NCBI GenBank assembly: GCA_036925085.1
Contig: JAUPFP010000041.1
Location: 70,001 to 134,000, forward strand
From: Brachycybe producta
Taxonomy: Eukaryota; Arthropoda; Diplopoda; Playtdesmida; Andrognathidae
DNA length: 64,000 nucleotides
Reading direction: 5' to 3'
Shown here: piece by piece, positions 21,944-33,719 of the stretch
Position numbering within the stretch: the first letter of the stretch is position 1
Layout of the letters: every line of letters begins with the position of its first letter
The notes under the pieces: model-generated
Told to the model about the DNA's origin: nothing
Databases searched by the model: none
The model's input: only the letters and a program-made list of their open reading frames with translations
Made by a program: the position numbers and the translations under genes

Positions 21944-22885
21944 CGTTTTGCTTCTGAAAGACAGAAATTGTTAAGAGTTCGAAAAAACAGCCGTTCATAA
22001 ACCAAATTAAAATAAAATACCGAGCTTTCAAATGATGGAAATAAACGCATTTTAATATAGCTTATTACATAACAAAGTGTCCATAATCACTTCAACTAAA
22101 AAAAATTTAAGTGTCCAGCTGCTGTCCATTTATTTTAAAACCTATCTCATTGTGGGTCTTTTTTTATACTGTCGTTCATGTGTTAGACACTTAACTTGAC
22201 ACGTGTAACCGCAATGCTTTTTTTTTAAAGAAATAAATGCATTTCAACAACTCATAAGAAGTTTGACATGAAAAATTGTTGAAAGATTTTTTTTTTTGAA
22301 AAAGAAGAGGGAAGGGGAGGAGGGAAAAGTAGAAAAGAGAAGCTGTCAACAAACTAGAAACATGAGTGACTGCATAGCAAAGCCAAGTTCATTGCATCTA
22401 TCATGGGGTGCATTCGAGAACCCACTTACAGGAGGGTACGATTCACGTGACTAGAATATTAGTGAAAATGAGTTCCGAAAAAGACTCCAAAGTCAATTCT
22501 GTAGTAAGACGAGTGATACTCTGACTAACTAACTATATACCTTTGACAAAAGTAAGAAGAAAAGTTTAAGAAAAATGAGGAACTTGATGAGAAGGAGGGG
22601 CATTGTGATGGCAGATAGATCTAATGACACTCATTGACGTCATTTTGATGTGGCAGACTGCCTCTTAACTTTGCCTTCTCACCTTAGCCGTAAATAGTTA
22701 ATTTTTACGCCCAAGGCAAGAATAAAACTGGCAGTCCCTCCTTAGTATTATCATTCTAGTTATTTTGTCAAGTAAAAATTGTAAAATACGTTAACAACGA
22801 GGATAATAAGTTAATGCAATTTGTTTACTGCAATTAACTAATGTACGAATACATGTAGGAGTAGGCCTACAATCTTTTGCGCTCC
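21944..22885. other. No gene seen
   Basis: AT-rich DNA with a purine-rich stretch at about 22280-22340. The region near 22400-22640 is less AT-rich and contains GGGGTGCATTCGAGAAC, a word similar to 39300-39320, perhaps the end of another MITE family. Confidence 0.45.
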
Positions 22886-23245
22886 TAAAGCCCAGTGCAC
22901 ACGCGACGTTTTGCACGTGCAGGCAAAACTGTAAAAAAAAACGTTGCTGTTCAGGGGTGTCCACATAATACTTTTCAATACCCGTTTTTCCCCACTGAGT
23001 TCTGCGGAATCCATTGAAATCCTACACGGCGAACACTTCTGGCACCAAAATCGAAAGAAAACTATGCAGGACGAAAAACTGACCCCAAGAGCTCATCTCG
23101 GTTCGGATTTTTGTCTCCGTGTACCGTCTCGATGCAGTTTACGTAACTGCACAATTCTCCTGTCCACATGCAACGACTTGCCTGCAACATATTGAACTGC
23201 GCAGGCAAAACGTTAAACAAAACGCTGCGTGTGGACAAGGCTTTA
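22886..23245. mobile_element. Inverted-repeat element, TAAAGCC ends
   Basis: Left TAAAGCCCAGTGCACACGCG and the inverse of the right end TAAAGCCTTGTCCACACGCA share the pattern, followed by CGTTTTG. Length about 360 bp, non-coding. The internal GCAGGCAAAAC word occurs near both ends. Confidence 0.7.
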
Positions 23246-23294
23246 TACTTTTTGCGCTCGAGGCGAGTGCCTCACTGGCCTCGCTCTAATCAAC

Positions 23295-23345
23295 GGATCT
23301 GCTTCTCACTTATTAAGGGTATAGTTAGCCAGAGCATTAAACAAG
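23295..23345 (-). repeat. Lone end of the 15938 element family
   Basis: The inverse reads GCTCTGGCTAACTATACCCT followed by TAATAAGTGAG, matching the left end of the element at 15938. No partner end was found nearby. Confidence 0.5.
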
Positions 23346-23581
23346 TTAAATGATCACTAGGAGCCGCAACCAGAAATTAGGAGTGATTGCAATTCTCTAC
23401 TGAAGTGATGGTAACTAGTAACAATAGTGTTACAGTACTATTGATGCAAGAAAACTAACAATAATCGAATACAACCATGGTGGTGATGTTGGTTCGTTTT
23501 TAGTAGCAAATAATAATAATGTTAATAATAATAACAATAATAATGGGCGCCACTACAAATTCTATAGAAGGTGGAGGAGGA

Positions 23582-23596
23582 GGGGGGGGGGGGGGG
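23582..23596. repeat. 15-base G homopolymer next to GGA-rich and AAT-rich tracts
   Basis: A run of about 15 G preceded by GGTGGAGGAGGA and, further upstream (about 23508-23545), an AAT/AAC-rich simple repeat. Confidence 0.9.
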
Positions 23597-24140
23597 TAGA
23601 AGGAACAAAAAAAATCTGATTCTCACATAGCAAACGTTGGTCATTCGATACTTTTGACAGCAGCCAACAGCCACCACCATTCGATAATCAAACTAACCAA
23701 CCGTTTGAACGACGGGTGCAAAGTTTTCAGATTCTCAAATTTCATCCGTCTGCAACAATTCCATTAAGTTCATCGATCACTTCTCTAGACTATACATTAT
23801 TACATGCAATGGGGGATAAAAAAAAGGACAAATTGCATTCACTTTCAACGCAAACAACACACAAAACGCAACAACGTATACAGAGGTTGTAAAAAAACTG
23901 CACATTCCTTTGTTCAGTGCTACCATAGCAAGTACAGTTGCTTCACTGTAAGATAAAGCTAGTGACGTCATAGGATCTGACAAAAAATGTAGCATTGTGC
24001 AATTGAATCTGTTAGAAAAAAAGGTGATAGCAAATGTTTTCAGCAGTTTAAACAAAAGGGTTCTTTTGCATTCGTTTATTACATCTTTTTAATCAGACAA
24101 AATGACAGAAGCCTATCATTTTGATGTCACAAACTGCCTC

Positions 24141-24548
24141 TAATGCCACATTCACATTAGGCTAGTTTACAGCCCTCTAGCAGCGTAGGGTGAAGCACGA
24201 CCAGTAGCTGTTTTCACCAGGATGCAAGTGATTTTGACAGCAGCTGGTGAAGTTGAGCATGTCCAACTTTAGCAACTACCAGCCCATCACTTGACTCCCT
24301 TCCCGCTGCTACCAGTTCACCACCAGCGTAGTGTGAACCCTTTATGGCTAGTAGTGGCATTAGCGGGTAATTGAAACTAAACCTCCATCCTTAACAATTG
24401 TCAATCGCCTCTCGTCATGTCGCCATGATCCATTTCTCTTTACACTGCAAATACCAGCAGTGACTGGACGAGTGTGAACCCATAGCAGCCACTGCTTGCT
24501 TAGCAGCTAATAACCAGCAGCAACCAACCTAGTGTGAAGGCAGCATTA
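24141..24548. mobile_element. Inverted-repeat element, TAATGCC ends
   Basis: The left end TAATGCCACATTCACATTAG and the inverse of the right end TAATGCTGCCTTCACACTAG share most positions. The interior contains many CAGCAG, TAGCAGC and AGTAGC words in both orientations. No coding capacity. Confidence 0.7.
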
Positions 24549-24584
24549 CGATGTGGCATCTATACTAGCTATTACCATTCTGTT

Positions 24585-25323
24585 AGTGGGGTTACATTAC
24601 TTCACAAATTGTAATAGTGTTGCACAACCTGTCGTGTGCAACATATATATCGATTTGATGGGTGTAATCGAATTCATTATTCACTAATTTCTATTCACTG
24701 TAATTTACAAACAGGCGACCCCAGGGCTCAGTGCCCTGGGGTGTTGCAACTGCAACACCTATTGTATTGCGGCTTGATTTGTGTATTAGGCCTACATAGT
24801 CTATAGAAAAATTAAAAACTAAACTTCCAATTATAACTTTTTTTTATTATTTTTTTTATATTACTAGTTTGTATTTTGTTAAGAAAACCTTATCTAAATG
24901 AAAATAATTGAACTTTCTGACTGTGGCACAATGCCACTGCAACAGTCCACAACAGGTGCCACCCATGAATTCACTGTTTCCATTTATCTAATTTAGCCGT
25001 ATTTGAACCTGACTAGAATATTTAATTTTGTCTTCATATGGATTACCACAATCGCCGCAAAACAAAACAAAAAAGCGTAAGTATGTCTAAAGCGCGCAGT
25101 TTAAGATTATACGCTCGTACGATTAAGTGTGGCGCAAACGGCAACATGAAATAGTGACGCCAAAATGATACCACATTGGCGATACACGACATAGGCTGTG
25201 ACGTCACTTTGACATCAGTATTCTGTATTAGCCGTTTGCACCGCACTTACTTATATATGTTGCCCGTGATGTTGTGTACTGTTGCACAGCAGTTTACAAC
25301 AACTTTTTGAGTAGTGAAACCCC
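24585..25323. mobile_element. Inverted-repeat element with GC-rich hairpins
   Basis: The left end has GTGGGGTTACATTACTTCAC. The inverse of the right end has GGGGTTTCACTACTCAAAAA. Both are followed by TGTTGCAC or TGTGCAAC words. Inside, two adjacent perfect hairpins lie at 24719-24758. Target duplication is not evident. Class unknown. Confidence 0.55.
24719..24758. other. Two back-to-back perfect hairpins
   Basis: CCCCAGGGC and GCCCTGGGG pair (24719-24727 with 24733-24741, five-base loop). GTGTTGCA and TGCAACAC follow directly (24741-24748 with 24751-24758, two-base loop). This is striking in AT-rich surroundings. Confidence 0.7.
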
Positions 25324-27000
25324 GGCTTCAATCTAGTTTAGAATTTTCCTATTGCTTCAACGATCATTCTCTGTGATTGGTTTTCAGATGAGTGAACGTC
25401 ATGAAACATTATGATCAACAACGACAAAGATCACATTTTATGTTTGCTCCCTCGGGCCAACCGGACGAATAATAAGTCATCACCAATTCGGCTAACGCAT
25501 TTGCGGCATGTTACAAAAATATCCAAGTGTCGTTAGATGATATCATTCTTCTGTGCGCCGACCGCTTTTCATAAATTAGGGATCGGGAGACAAGATTGGT
25601 AACAGAATGCGCTGAGGCTGGGCTTTTAGCCGTGATGTCAAAAAAAATCTTGCCAACTTCAATTTTTTGGGACATCACAGATACACTAGTGCTAGACAAG
25701 CTTATCGAGCTATAAAAAAATGCCACTACCCTCTTGAAGCATAAGTTCAACGTAAACCCATTACTTCAAATGCGGAGGGAAGTGGAATTATGTTTTCCAA
25801 GGTGCTGAAAGTATTCTTGAAGTCTTCATTTCAACATTTGTCGTATATTTCTTGTGACTGGGTAAATCGGACATTTTCCCGAAGAGCCGCTCAGTTTGAC
25901 AGCAAGTAAATTAGATGGCGGAATTTATGATGAAACTCGACTAAAGTTTAAAAATCGCACAAGAAAAAAAGAATGGTGCTGGTTTTTTTTAAAAAAAATT
26001 GTAAATCCGAAAAGTAAAACTGAAAAGTTCAACAAAAAAGAGTAAAAACTAGAAATATATTTTAGAAATTGAAAAATAATTTGCTGGTTCCAGACATTTA
26101 AAAAAAAATTTGCTCGCTAAAACTTTGAACAAAAACAACCAATAAACACTGACACTTATTGCAGGCAAAAATGAAAATGGAACCGTGTGTCATTCTCGGT
26201 ATGTTTTTTTAGTTTCTTACTCCTTAGGCCAAATAATTCTTTTCCTAGACCGTTTTTTTTTCTTTCTTCTTCCAGTCCATCCCTATTTTTTTGCGTTTAT
26301 TAAGTTATAAGCACTTGTTCAATTTGGCGCTTATTCAGTGCATCACACGCTAGAAGATATTCGACGAGCTCAGTTCTTAAGCTTTTTTTATAGCAACTCA
26401 ATGAGCCTGCTGCTGGATGCATCAAGCCGTTCATATCAAAATTGCCTTCATTGATCAAAAATTGAATTATTGATATATTAAATATGTGGCCTCATTTTTA
26501 CATAAAAAAACACCTCATACATAGAAAGCTCCTCCAGAAACATCAAAAAGCGCTTAACTAAATTACATTAATGATTGCTGAGTTAAAGAAAGTGCTAAAC
26601 TCGTCAACTTTTGATAGTCAATTTCACGTAAAAGATGATGATGAGTCAAGTCAAGCACTAGCTTATAGCTTGGATTTAGCACTAAAGAATAATAATTAAT
26701 CCAAATAATAATAAGAAATTAATCCAAAAAAATTAATCCTAACCACAACACTTAACATTTTTATTTCTACTCTTGTAAATCAATAAATATGTATCATTAT
26801 CTTTCATAGAGGAGCACACTGTAAACAAAGTTACCAACAGTTCTGTCACTGCAGCTTACAATTATAATTATTTTCAGTTATTCAAACTTGGCATGATCAA
26901 TAAACACATAAGAGAAAGAGAGAGAGAAAGAATAAACAGCACCTTACACAATGCTTAATTAATAATTTTTCTAAGCTCCTGAGAATAATAATAAACACGG
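25324..27000. other. No supported gene
   Basis: The stretch 25330-25930 is less AT-rich and has an open minus-strand frame (25750-25511), but that frame lacks an ATG start and any recognisable domain. A mini-exon with ATGAAAATGGAACCG between an acceptor (26164-26165) and a donor (about 26198) can be drawn but is unsupported. Confidence 0.4.
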
Positions 27001-27001
27001 C

Positions 27002-27028
27002 GATGATGATGATGATGATGATGATGAT
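27002..27028. repeat. (GAT)n microsatellite
   Basis: About nine GAT trinucleotides. Confidence 0.95.
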
Positions 27029-27310
27029 ACAATAATAATCATGACAGCTGAGTGTTAAAAAAGGCTTTTAAAAAAATCCAGATCATTCCAAAAGATATAC
27101 CTATTTAGAAATAGCATAGGCATTAATTAAGTTGAACTACTTGAAATTAATGTCAAAAAATGAAGTTATCTCAATGCGGAAATGGGTTTTTCAGGTGTAG
27201 AAAGAAAAATAGAATGAGAGAGAAACCACATCAAATAGAATGAGAGGTAATAAACTTGCGAAAAGAGGGGTTCAGAGACAGGTTTTGTCCATAAATTAGC
27301 ATTACAAATG

Positions 27311-27311
27311 A

Positions 27312-27339
<28 letters not shown>
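27311..27339. repeat. (GA)n microsatellite
   Basis: Alternating GA tract. A shorter interrupted one lies at about 26912-26930. Confidence 0.95.
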
Positions 27340-27344
<5 letters not shown>

Positions 27345-28396
27345 AAAGTTGCGTTTCATAGTCAACAATAAATAAAAATAAAATCAATTTCAAAACCAGT
27401 GTTGAAAGAGCTTTTAAGAGATGCAACTTTTTATATAAAAGTAGGAGTCTGTTTACTAGTTCCTTATTAAGAGTTCACTAACGTGACTACGCAACCTACT
27501 AGGAGTTAAACGTGGTGGAAGTCATTTAGGCCAAGATCGCATGATCCCAAATGAAAATTTCACCTGTAAAATAAATTTATCCAGTCGTAGTTTAAAATAA
27601 TACTATTATTTTTTTTTATTTTTCAAAAAGCTGGCTTTTTAAAAATATAATTAGATAACTTTAATTTGTCACATTGAAAGTTAAGCATGTAAAACTTTGT
27701 TATTTTAAGCGACCATAATCACCAGAAATTTTTTTTATCGAAATTTATTTGATAGTATTGCAAACATAAGTAAAAAGTAAAAAAGAAAGTGACAAAATTA
27801 CGTGACTTTTCATGAGTCGCCCCACCCACCAAACAACATTTTAAATTTCCAAGAACAAAAAAAAGCCTACGTCTATCTCTGCTTGGTAGCCAATGTTGTC
27901 AGCTCACATTTCCATGTTGCACATGTAAGAGATCGCAGATTTGTGGTGGGTTTTAAGACGACCGAAATATTTCCTGCACCCAGGGCAAAAAAAGGGCATC
28001 TAAAAAGACGCCCCCACCCCCGGGTAGTATGCAATTTTTTGAAGTTTTCTTTATATATATATAATGTAGTTTTATTTTGTGGCTATTTAATAGCTTTTCT
28101 ATTTTTCTAATGAAGATTTTATAGAGAAATTAAGTTTTTTTTAAAAAACTTCAAAAATGTTTATAGATCAGTTGAATTTAATGTCCATTCATTCACCAAT
28201 ATTGTGGATTCTAATAGGGGTGACCTGTGGTCAGTTGTGTGTTTCTTGTACAAAGTGCTGTTATGATTAAATGATCTTTTATTCTAGAACTACTATCAAA
28301 CTATTTCTACTTCAAAACTACTTCAAAACTATGAAAATCGCTACTTGAATGTTTTAAAAATCTAATGCCAATATATCTTTATTTTATAAAAAAAAA
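27345..28396. other. No gene seen
   Basis: AT-rich DNA. The frame at 27802-28110 is open but not protein-like and includes a C-rich stretch near 28010. Confidence 0.45.
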
Positions 28397-28618
28397 TTAG
28401 AAATTCAAATTGTTTTTAATAAGTTTGTTGACATAGGTTTGTGGTACCTCCAATTCCAGTGCCCGGGGCACATGGGGGCCATGTCATCCTTCTCGCTGAA
28501 TTGCCCTAACTTTCGATGCGTCTATTTCATCCAGAAAGTGAAGACATTCTTGTCTTGCAGACTTCACTGGGAATGTACTGCATTCAACATTTCCGTTCCC
28601 ACTCAATGAATTTTCTAG
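28397..28618 (-). pseudogene. Decayed protein-coding relic with one in-frame stop
   Basis: The minus-strand frame from 28618 to a TAA at 28397 is open for 74 codons except for one TGA at 28486-28484. The composition is strongly protein-like: SARQECLHFLDEIDASKV, then RAIQREG, the stop, then HGPHVPRALELEVPQ. Base composition is much less AT-rich than its surroundings. I do not recognise the family. An old transposon coding region or a pseudogene exon fits best. No splice-site reading removes the stop convincingly. Confidence 0.5.
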
Positions 28619-28639
28619 TTACATTCTCATAGTCATAAA

Positions 28640-30167
28640 CATCCGTAGAAAAACCTCAAAGTATTCAACTCTTAAAGTCAACATTGCATATATGTTCTTG
28701 ATTCACGCAACAAACTTAGGCGTTCTCAAATGCAACCCTCGAAATATCCAACTTAAAATCAAATAAGCACTTAAAATACAAAGACATTGAGAGAATCTAC
28801 ATGTATAATGAATGGCTGATAATCATTCATTCTTAGACAACAACAAAAAAAGTATAAGTATGATTCATTAACGCCAGGAGTATTATTTCTTCCTTCACTT
28901 TTTCTTTACGTGTTTTCCTATTTATTTCATGGATCATAAAAGAACAATGACAGTTTTCATTCGCCATCCAAAATACAAATACTGTAACATTACTAACAAC
29001 AGTACAGAGAAAAAGAAGGCTTTCCACGCGCTACACACAAACACAAATAAAAGGGATACAAACTTTTGCATAAGTTATAACAACTCACATAGTAACGCCT
29101 AATGCAAGCAAACAAACATATGCTTTAACAATAATGGATACTGTCAGAATATAAGTAAAATAAATATTCTACTTTAGAAGCATAAATATCATGCAACAGC
29201 TACTCTAATAAATGCTGCAAACACACACTTTTTTTTTCCATTCTGAAAATTCAATCAAAATAACGTTAACAAAGAGACTTGTAAGTTGTTACCACCACTC
29301 GCTTGCAAACTGTTACATTTGTCTGCAAAACTATTTCAAACTGTACGACAGTAAGAGTATGCTTGCAAACCCTTACAAACTTTTGCGTAAGTCTTGCTAA
29401 CAATTTTACATCCCATTACATCTGGTTTGCAAATGCTTACCAATACTAGCAAACTATTGCATATGGTTTAATAAAACAAAACTTGCAATCCCTAACAGAA
29501 TTGTTCTATGAGGCTTGCTTGCAATTGCAAATCCATACATCCTGTCGAATGGTGTTTTTTTTTTCAATCTTGCTGCGTAGCCTACCTCCTGCACAAGTCG
29601 TCCACATTGTGTGTATCTCAATAAAATACAAAGAGACTTTTTGACATGTTTTGCAAAATGTATGGGTTCATTAAGTGGGTAAAAGCTACAAGAATATTTT
29701 AATAGAAGCTAAAGAAATAAATAAATTAAATATAACTTAATTAATAGTTAGGTAAAAAAAACTTCAAGAAACTTTGAATAAAATCCAATTTACAGATGTT
29801 TTTTTTATTAAAACGTGGGGCGTTTGACATTTGCTCTGTGTGTGGCCAGCACTGAAAATTAGGATAACTTTTCCGCAACAATAATAGTTTAATATAGAGG
29901 GAATTAAAAATGCTTTAGAATATTTACATATAATTAAGTTACGTTGAACTTTTAAAAATTAAAACAACGATTTCCCCGGGAAAAAAAGGTTTTATTTATT
30001 CTCGATGCTTTCAACCTAATTTTACACTTTTTAATGCTATTTTTCAGTTTTAGATTTTACATTTTTTTTTGCATCAACATTATTTTACCAACCCCTACAT
30101 TCTAATCTTCAATTCAACAGAATGCTATAAAGCAAATTATAAAATAAAAAAGCGCCTGGTACGCGAG
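28640..30167. other. No gene seen; degenerate repeats
   Basis: AT-rich DNA. Between about 29280 and 29530 the words GCTTGCAAAC, TTACAAAC and TTGCAAAT recur irregularly, suggesting a decayed minisatellite. Confidence 0.45.
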
Positions 30168-30168
30168 G

Positions 30169-30192
30169 CTAATAATAATAATAATAATAATA
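30169..30192. repeat. (AAT)n microsatellite
   Basis: Short run of AATAAT trinucleotides. Confidence 0.85.
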
Positions 30193-30223
30193 TTGAATAA
30201 ACCAAACATATGTTTCGTATTAA

Positions 30224-30512
30224 AGCCTTTCTAGAGCTCACTTTCATTATTCCGAAAACCGCCGTTTTATAGTGGAAAGGTCGAGTCCTCAGAAATAACA
30301 TTTTTAGCATTATTTAGGAGCACTTCCAAAATATAATAGAGAATACTGCAAAGATTCAAGGTGACTAAGTGCAGGCTGCAGTAAGAGCTTTCAGAGTTTT
30401 TATCATGTTATACAGGCAACCATTTTCTAAGGTCCATTTTGTTGACTTTTATTTTTTTTGGAAGACTTTTTCAGAGATCTTTCAACGAGGTCTAGTAGAC
30501 TAGCATGGTCTT
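30224..30512. mobile_element. Diverged copy of the AGGCCTTTCTAGAG element
   Basis: Starts AGCCTTTCTAGAGCTCA after TAA and contains CCGAAAACCGCCGTTTTATA, GTGGAAAGGTCGAGTCCTCA and TTTTTCAGAG words collinear with 16972-17591. The right end is degraded. Confidence 0.65.
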
Positions 30513-30669
30513 TAAATGGTTTTTCCACAGCATTTTGAATCCTGAATTTCATCCCAAATTGGGCTATTTTTTATTCTCGAATGTTCCAGGACTGTATAAT
30601 ACAGTATGAGACGAGCTTCCAATGTATTTTTACAGTTTTCTAAAAAACTGTATTTTTTGTGGAATTCTT

Positions 30670-31143
30670 GTGAATAACACTTGTCACACTCACTTAGTTG
30701 AAATGGTTCAGCGTAAGGCAGGCACAAATTTACAGATAGTGTCACTGAAATGCTGTCAGTGCTACAATGGCATAGTTTGGCACATCGCAGGGCTGAGTTA
30801 AGTTTGAAATTGTTTGGAAAAATTACACATGATTATCCTAAACCACAGTCCAGTGATATTCATAAAGCAATATATATGGGCAGGGCTGACCACTCTAAGA
30901 AAATTAGGGAGATTTTTGCTAGGACATATTCATATTATTGGTCTTCCCCCCCCCCCCCTAGAGTTATAAGACAATGGAACTCTCTTCCTGAGGCAGTGGT
31001 GACTGGGGATAATTTTGTTTTGTGGGATTGACATTTGTATATTCATTTTGTTTTTATATATGTGCTTGACAATGTGGACTTTTATGTCCCTCTGCCATAG
31101 GCCTATTTGGCTGCTAGCAGAGTACTAATTGTAATTGTAATCA
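30670..31143 (+). pseudogene. 3' end of a CR1/L2-like non-LTR retrotransposon, frameshifted
   Basis: Conceptual translation gives the C-terminal part of the reverse transcriptase ORF: THLVEMVQRKA in one frame, then after a frameshift SVTEMLSVLQWHSLAHRRAE, and near the end RVIRQWNSLPEAVV. VQR, LQW..L..RR and the WNSLP motif are typical of CR1/L2 C-termini. A 13-base C run (30946-30958) lies where a PR-type sequence is expected. The 3' UTR (CTCTGCCATAGGCCTATTTG) and a short TTGTAATTGTAAT tail complete it. 5'-truncated and inactive. Confidence 0.82.
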
Positions 31144-31560
31144 TTGCTTATTATATATTCTGCATAAAACATAACGGACAAATAATGTCACTCTGCCAAC
31201 AGACGAATTCTTGTAAATGTTTTCACGTGGTTGGTTCAGTATGTCGTTAATAATATATTTTGTTTGAGTAGACTGTAGAAATATTTGTGCAATTACTTAC
31301 ATGTCTAGATGTTAAAATGCCTGATGTTCTGAACAGTTATTAACTAGACAATACAATCAATTGCATGTACAAATAAGATGTTCTATAACAAAAGATTTTA
31401 CTAACATGAAACTAAAACAAACGTTTGCACCAAACTTTGCATTAACTTCACTCTAGACTTTACATTTAGCATTAACACAGCTGGTAACGGTTCATTAAAA
31501 AAACCTACCTATAAGATAAGCCTATAAAGTGCAATAAGAACCATTAATGTTTTTCAATAC
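31144..31560. other. No gene seen
   Basis: AT-rich, no repeat structure recognised. Confidence 0.5.
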
Positions 31561-32106
31561 ACTAGAGCAGTGGTTCCTATTTTTTGTTTCGAGGAACCCT
31601 TGAAATATTTCGTAAAATCTCATGGGGAAAACATACTTGGCTGACACATGAAATCCGACAGGATTCAATTACAAAATAGACGTGTAAAGCAGTAGTGTTA
31701 ATAAATTATATACAGTTTAACTAATACTTTTAAATAAAATATTATGAAGAGTATTTATTGCTTATTTCTATTTACTACGTTTTTCAAGCTTTTGCAAATT
31801 CTCGCAGAACCCCTGACACAGGCTCACTTTACTGGGTGACCTACACTTTCATATACAGGCTGTAGCTCTATGTTTGGATAAGAACTGTGGGTCACTCAGT
31901 GATCTACACTTTTTTACATTCTGGGGGCTATGCCCCCAGGGGTCCCGACCTTCCAGAAACAAGCTTACTGTAACCCCACCTAATCACTAATATAAAAAAA
32001 TGTTTTAAAGTATGGATCACTCAGTGACCTACAGTTCTGAAGTGTATAGGTCACCTAGAGACCTACTATTAGTCCGTTCCGCATAACACTGGTTGGGAAT
32101 CACTAG
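31561..32106. mobile_element. hAT-like composite element
   Basis: The left end CTAGAGCAGTGGTTCCTATT and the inverse of the right end CTAGTGATTCCCAACCAGTG follow the common hAT terminal style. No clear 8-bp duplication. A second repeat (31836-32073) sits inside. Confidence 0.4.
31836..32073 (+). mobile_element. GGTCACT..GTGACC element, copy 1
   Basis: Both ends carry partial or full GGTCAC(T..)GTGACCTACA palindromes, and the centre has a CTGGGGGCTATGCCCCCAGG palindrome. Collinear copies are at 48202-48440 (inverted) and 59684-59888. Non-coding. Confidence 0.7.
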
Positions 32107-32109
32107 ACT

Positions 32110-32510
32110 GGAGTAATTACTACTTCAGGGCTACCTTGAGTCGACTACAATTTTTTCGTTGACTAATATTTTTTAGTCGGCTAAACTAAACAATAACCTT
32201 TAGTTTTAAGAATGTCATATATTAGTGTTAAAAGAAATGTTCTATGATTAGTGAGTGAGGAGTTATTTGCATTGACTAATTCGACTAATTAGTCATTTTA
32301 GTTTACTAAATTTTTTTGTTACATGTCTTTAGTCAAAGAGTCACCATATTTTAACTGTGTATGTGCTGTACGTGGATGCTGATTACATCAACTAAAATAG
32401 AATTGCAATTCTCACACATACAGTAGGTGATTTCATAACTGCCATGGTCCAGTTAACGGTTAACCCCCTCTGGCAAAGTTAAATTAATAAAACATTCTTT
32501 TCTCTCCGCA
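32110..32510. other. AT-rich DNA with TTAGTCGACTA-like words
   Basis: The words GTCGACTA, GACTAATTAGTC and TTTTAGTCGG recur between 32130 and 32340, probably a worn hAT-type MITE. Ends could not be fixed. Confidence 0.35.
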
Positions 32511-32511
32511 G

Positions 32512-32776
32512 TTTCGTTTCATTCTACATTTGACATGTTTGGTAAAAACGTCCTATTCCTGACTCCTGCTGCTTGGCATTTATATTAGCATATGCACATC
32601 AAATGAATTATACCACTGAAACAGAAAAGAAATATATGCCTGAATGCAGCTCTCCTGGCATAAATTGTTCAATTTCAAAATCACATGAAATTCCAATAGA
32701 TTCAAAATTAAATAAAAACGTACGATTAAGAAATGGTAAACATTTTGAAATCAACTTTTACTCACTTGATGAATAA
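32512..32776 (+). pseudogene. Frameshifted secreted-peptide exon, paralogue of 49877-50103
   Basis: A good acceptor (TTTTCTCTCCGCAG) precedes 32512. ATG at 32535 begins MFGKNVLFLT, then the frame ends in a stop after 17 codons. One frame over, LLLGIYISICTSN aligns with the signal peptide of the exon at 49897. The other overlapping frame (32573-32776) reads LAFILAYAHQMNYTTETE and stays open to a TAA. The nucleotide alignment with 49877 onward (TTTC.TTTC, ATG.TTG, CATTT.xATTA, TAGCAT.TGC, TCAAA) shows common origin. The break is an indel inside the signal-peptide region. Confidence 0.5.
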
Positions 32777-32799
32777 AATATGAAAATATTTTCAAAATA

Positions 32800-33077
32800 A
32801 ATTGTCATTATGCGTTTCAAATGTTTATCAGTACTTTCTAAATCAAGCTGAACTGAGCTGAACTGATTCGAGAGGTACCACCGGGCATAAATTCAGTCCA
32901 CAACATGACCACGGCAAAAAATTTTTTTACAGATTCAGCGATGTTGCAAAAGCAGTTAAAATGTTGCTGGACTCATGTTGCAATTGCTTACACCAAGAAC
33001 AAAAACTGTGCATAAAGGGAAAAATGACAGTGTACAACTGTAAATATAGCTAAGAGAAAAAAGAACTCCCCCTTCCC
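32800..33077. other. No gene seen
   Basis: Non-coding AT-rich DNA just before the TTAA element. Confidence 0.45.
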
Positions 33078-33081
33078 TTAA

Positions 33082-33719
33082 GAGCCTATATGTGACGCCA
33101 TTTGAATATTAGCAGATGACAGTTATAGTTCCATATTTCGCCGTTTAGTGGCGACCCACAGCTAAGCCATTGAAGCAAATGAGAAAGAGAAATTCCTATT
33201 TTAAAAAATACATGGTTCAGGCAAATGTTTTGTTTTCTGCTACAAAAATAGTGATTTTCAAAATTCAAATTGCAATATGTACATAACAATATTGCTCATC
33301 TAGTGATAAGTTGGTAAAAATTTATAATTAGTTTTTCTATTTTTAATTTCATTTTAAAATCTCGTATTTTTTTAGCTCATGTTAAATCCCATAGGCCACA
33401 AAAGCTCCTCCTCTGTTTATATATTTTATAGGATCTAAATTTCCCATTAACAATAAGTTTCATAATACCATAAAATTTGACCACTAATTGTATACGACTC
33501 AAATTACTCACCATTGTAGTTCAAAAGTTGCTCTTCCTTTTTTCAGTAGTGCATATTTATCCAAAAAAGAGTCGTTATTAAAATTTAACCACTTCTATCC
33601 ATCGATAAGAGAAAAGATGGCGGACAAAAGTGTATCAAAATTGATTTGTTTGCCACATGTTGACGTCACAGCTACAGAAGCACCTACATGCTAAGATTTT
33701 TTTTTTTCACTGTAGGCTC
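33082..33719 (+). mobile_element. TTAA-flanked inverted-repeat element, copy 1
   Basis: Ends GAGCCTA and TAGGCTC are flanked by TTAA (33078-33081 and 33720-33723), the target-site signature of piggyBac-like elements. It is 638 bp with no transposase. The inverted copy at 62482-63269 is collinear over its whole length. Confidence 0.85.

Noticed and set aside
25511-25750. Minus-strand open frame of 79 codons in less AT-rich DNA
   Set aside because: No ATG start, no splice-site support and no recognisable motif.
33610-33690. ATGGCGGAC start inside the TTAA element as a gene start
   Set aside because: It lies in a non-autonomous repeat, and the second copy of the element does not preserve a longer frame.
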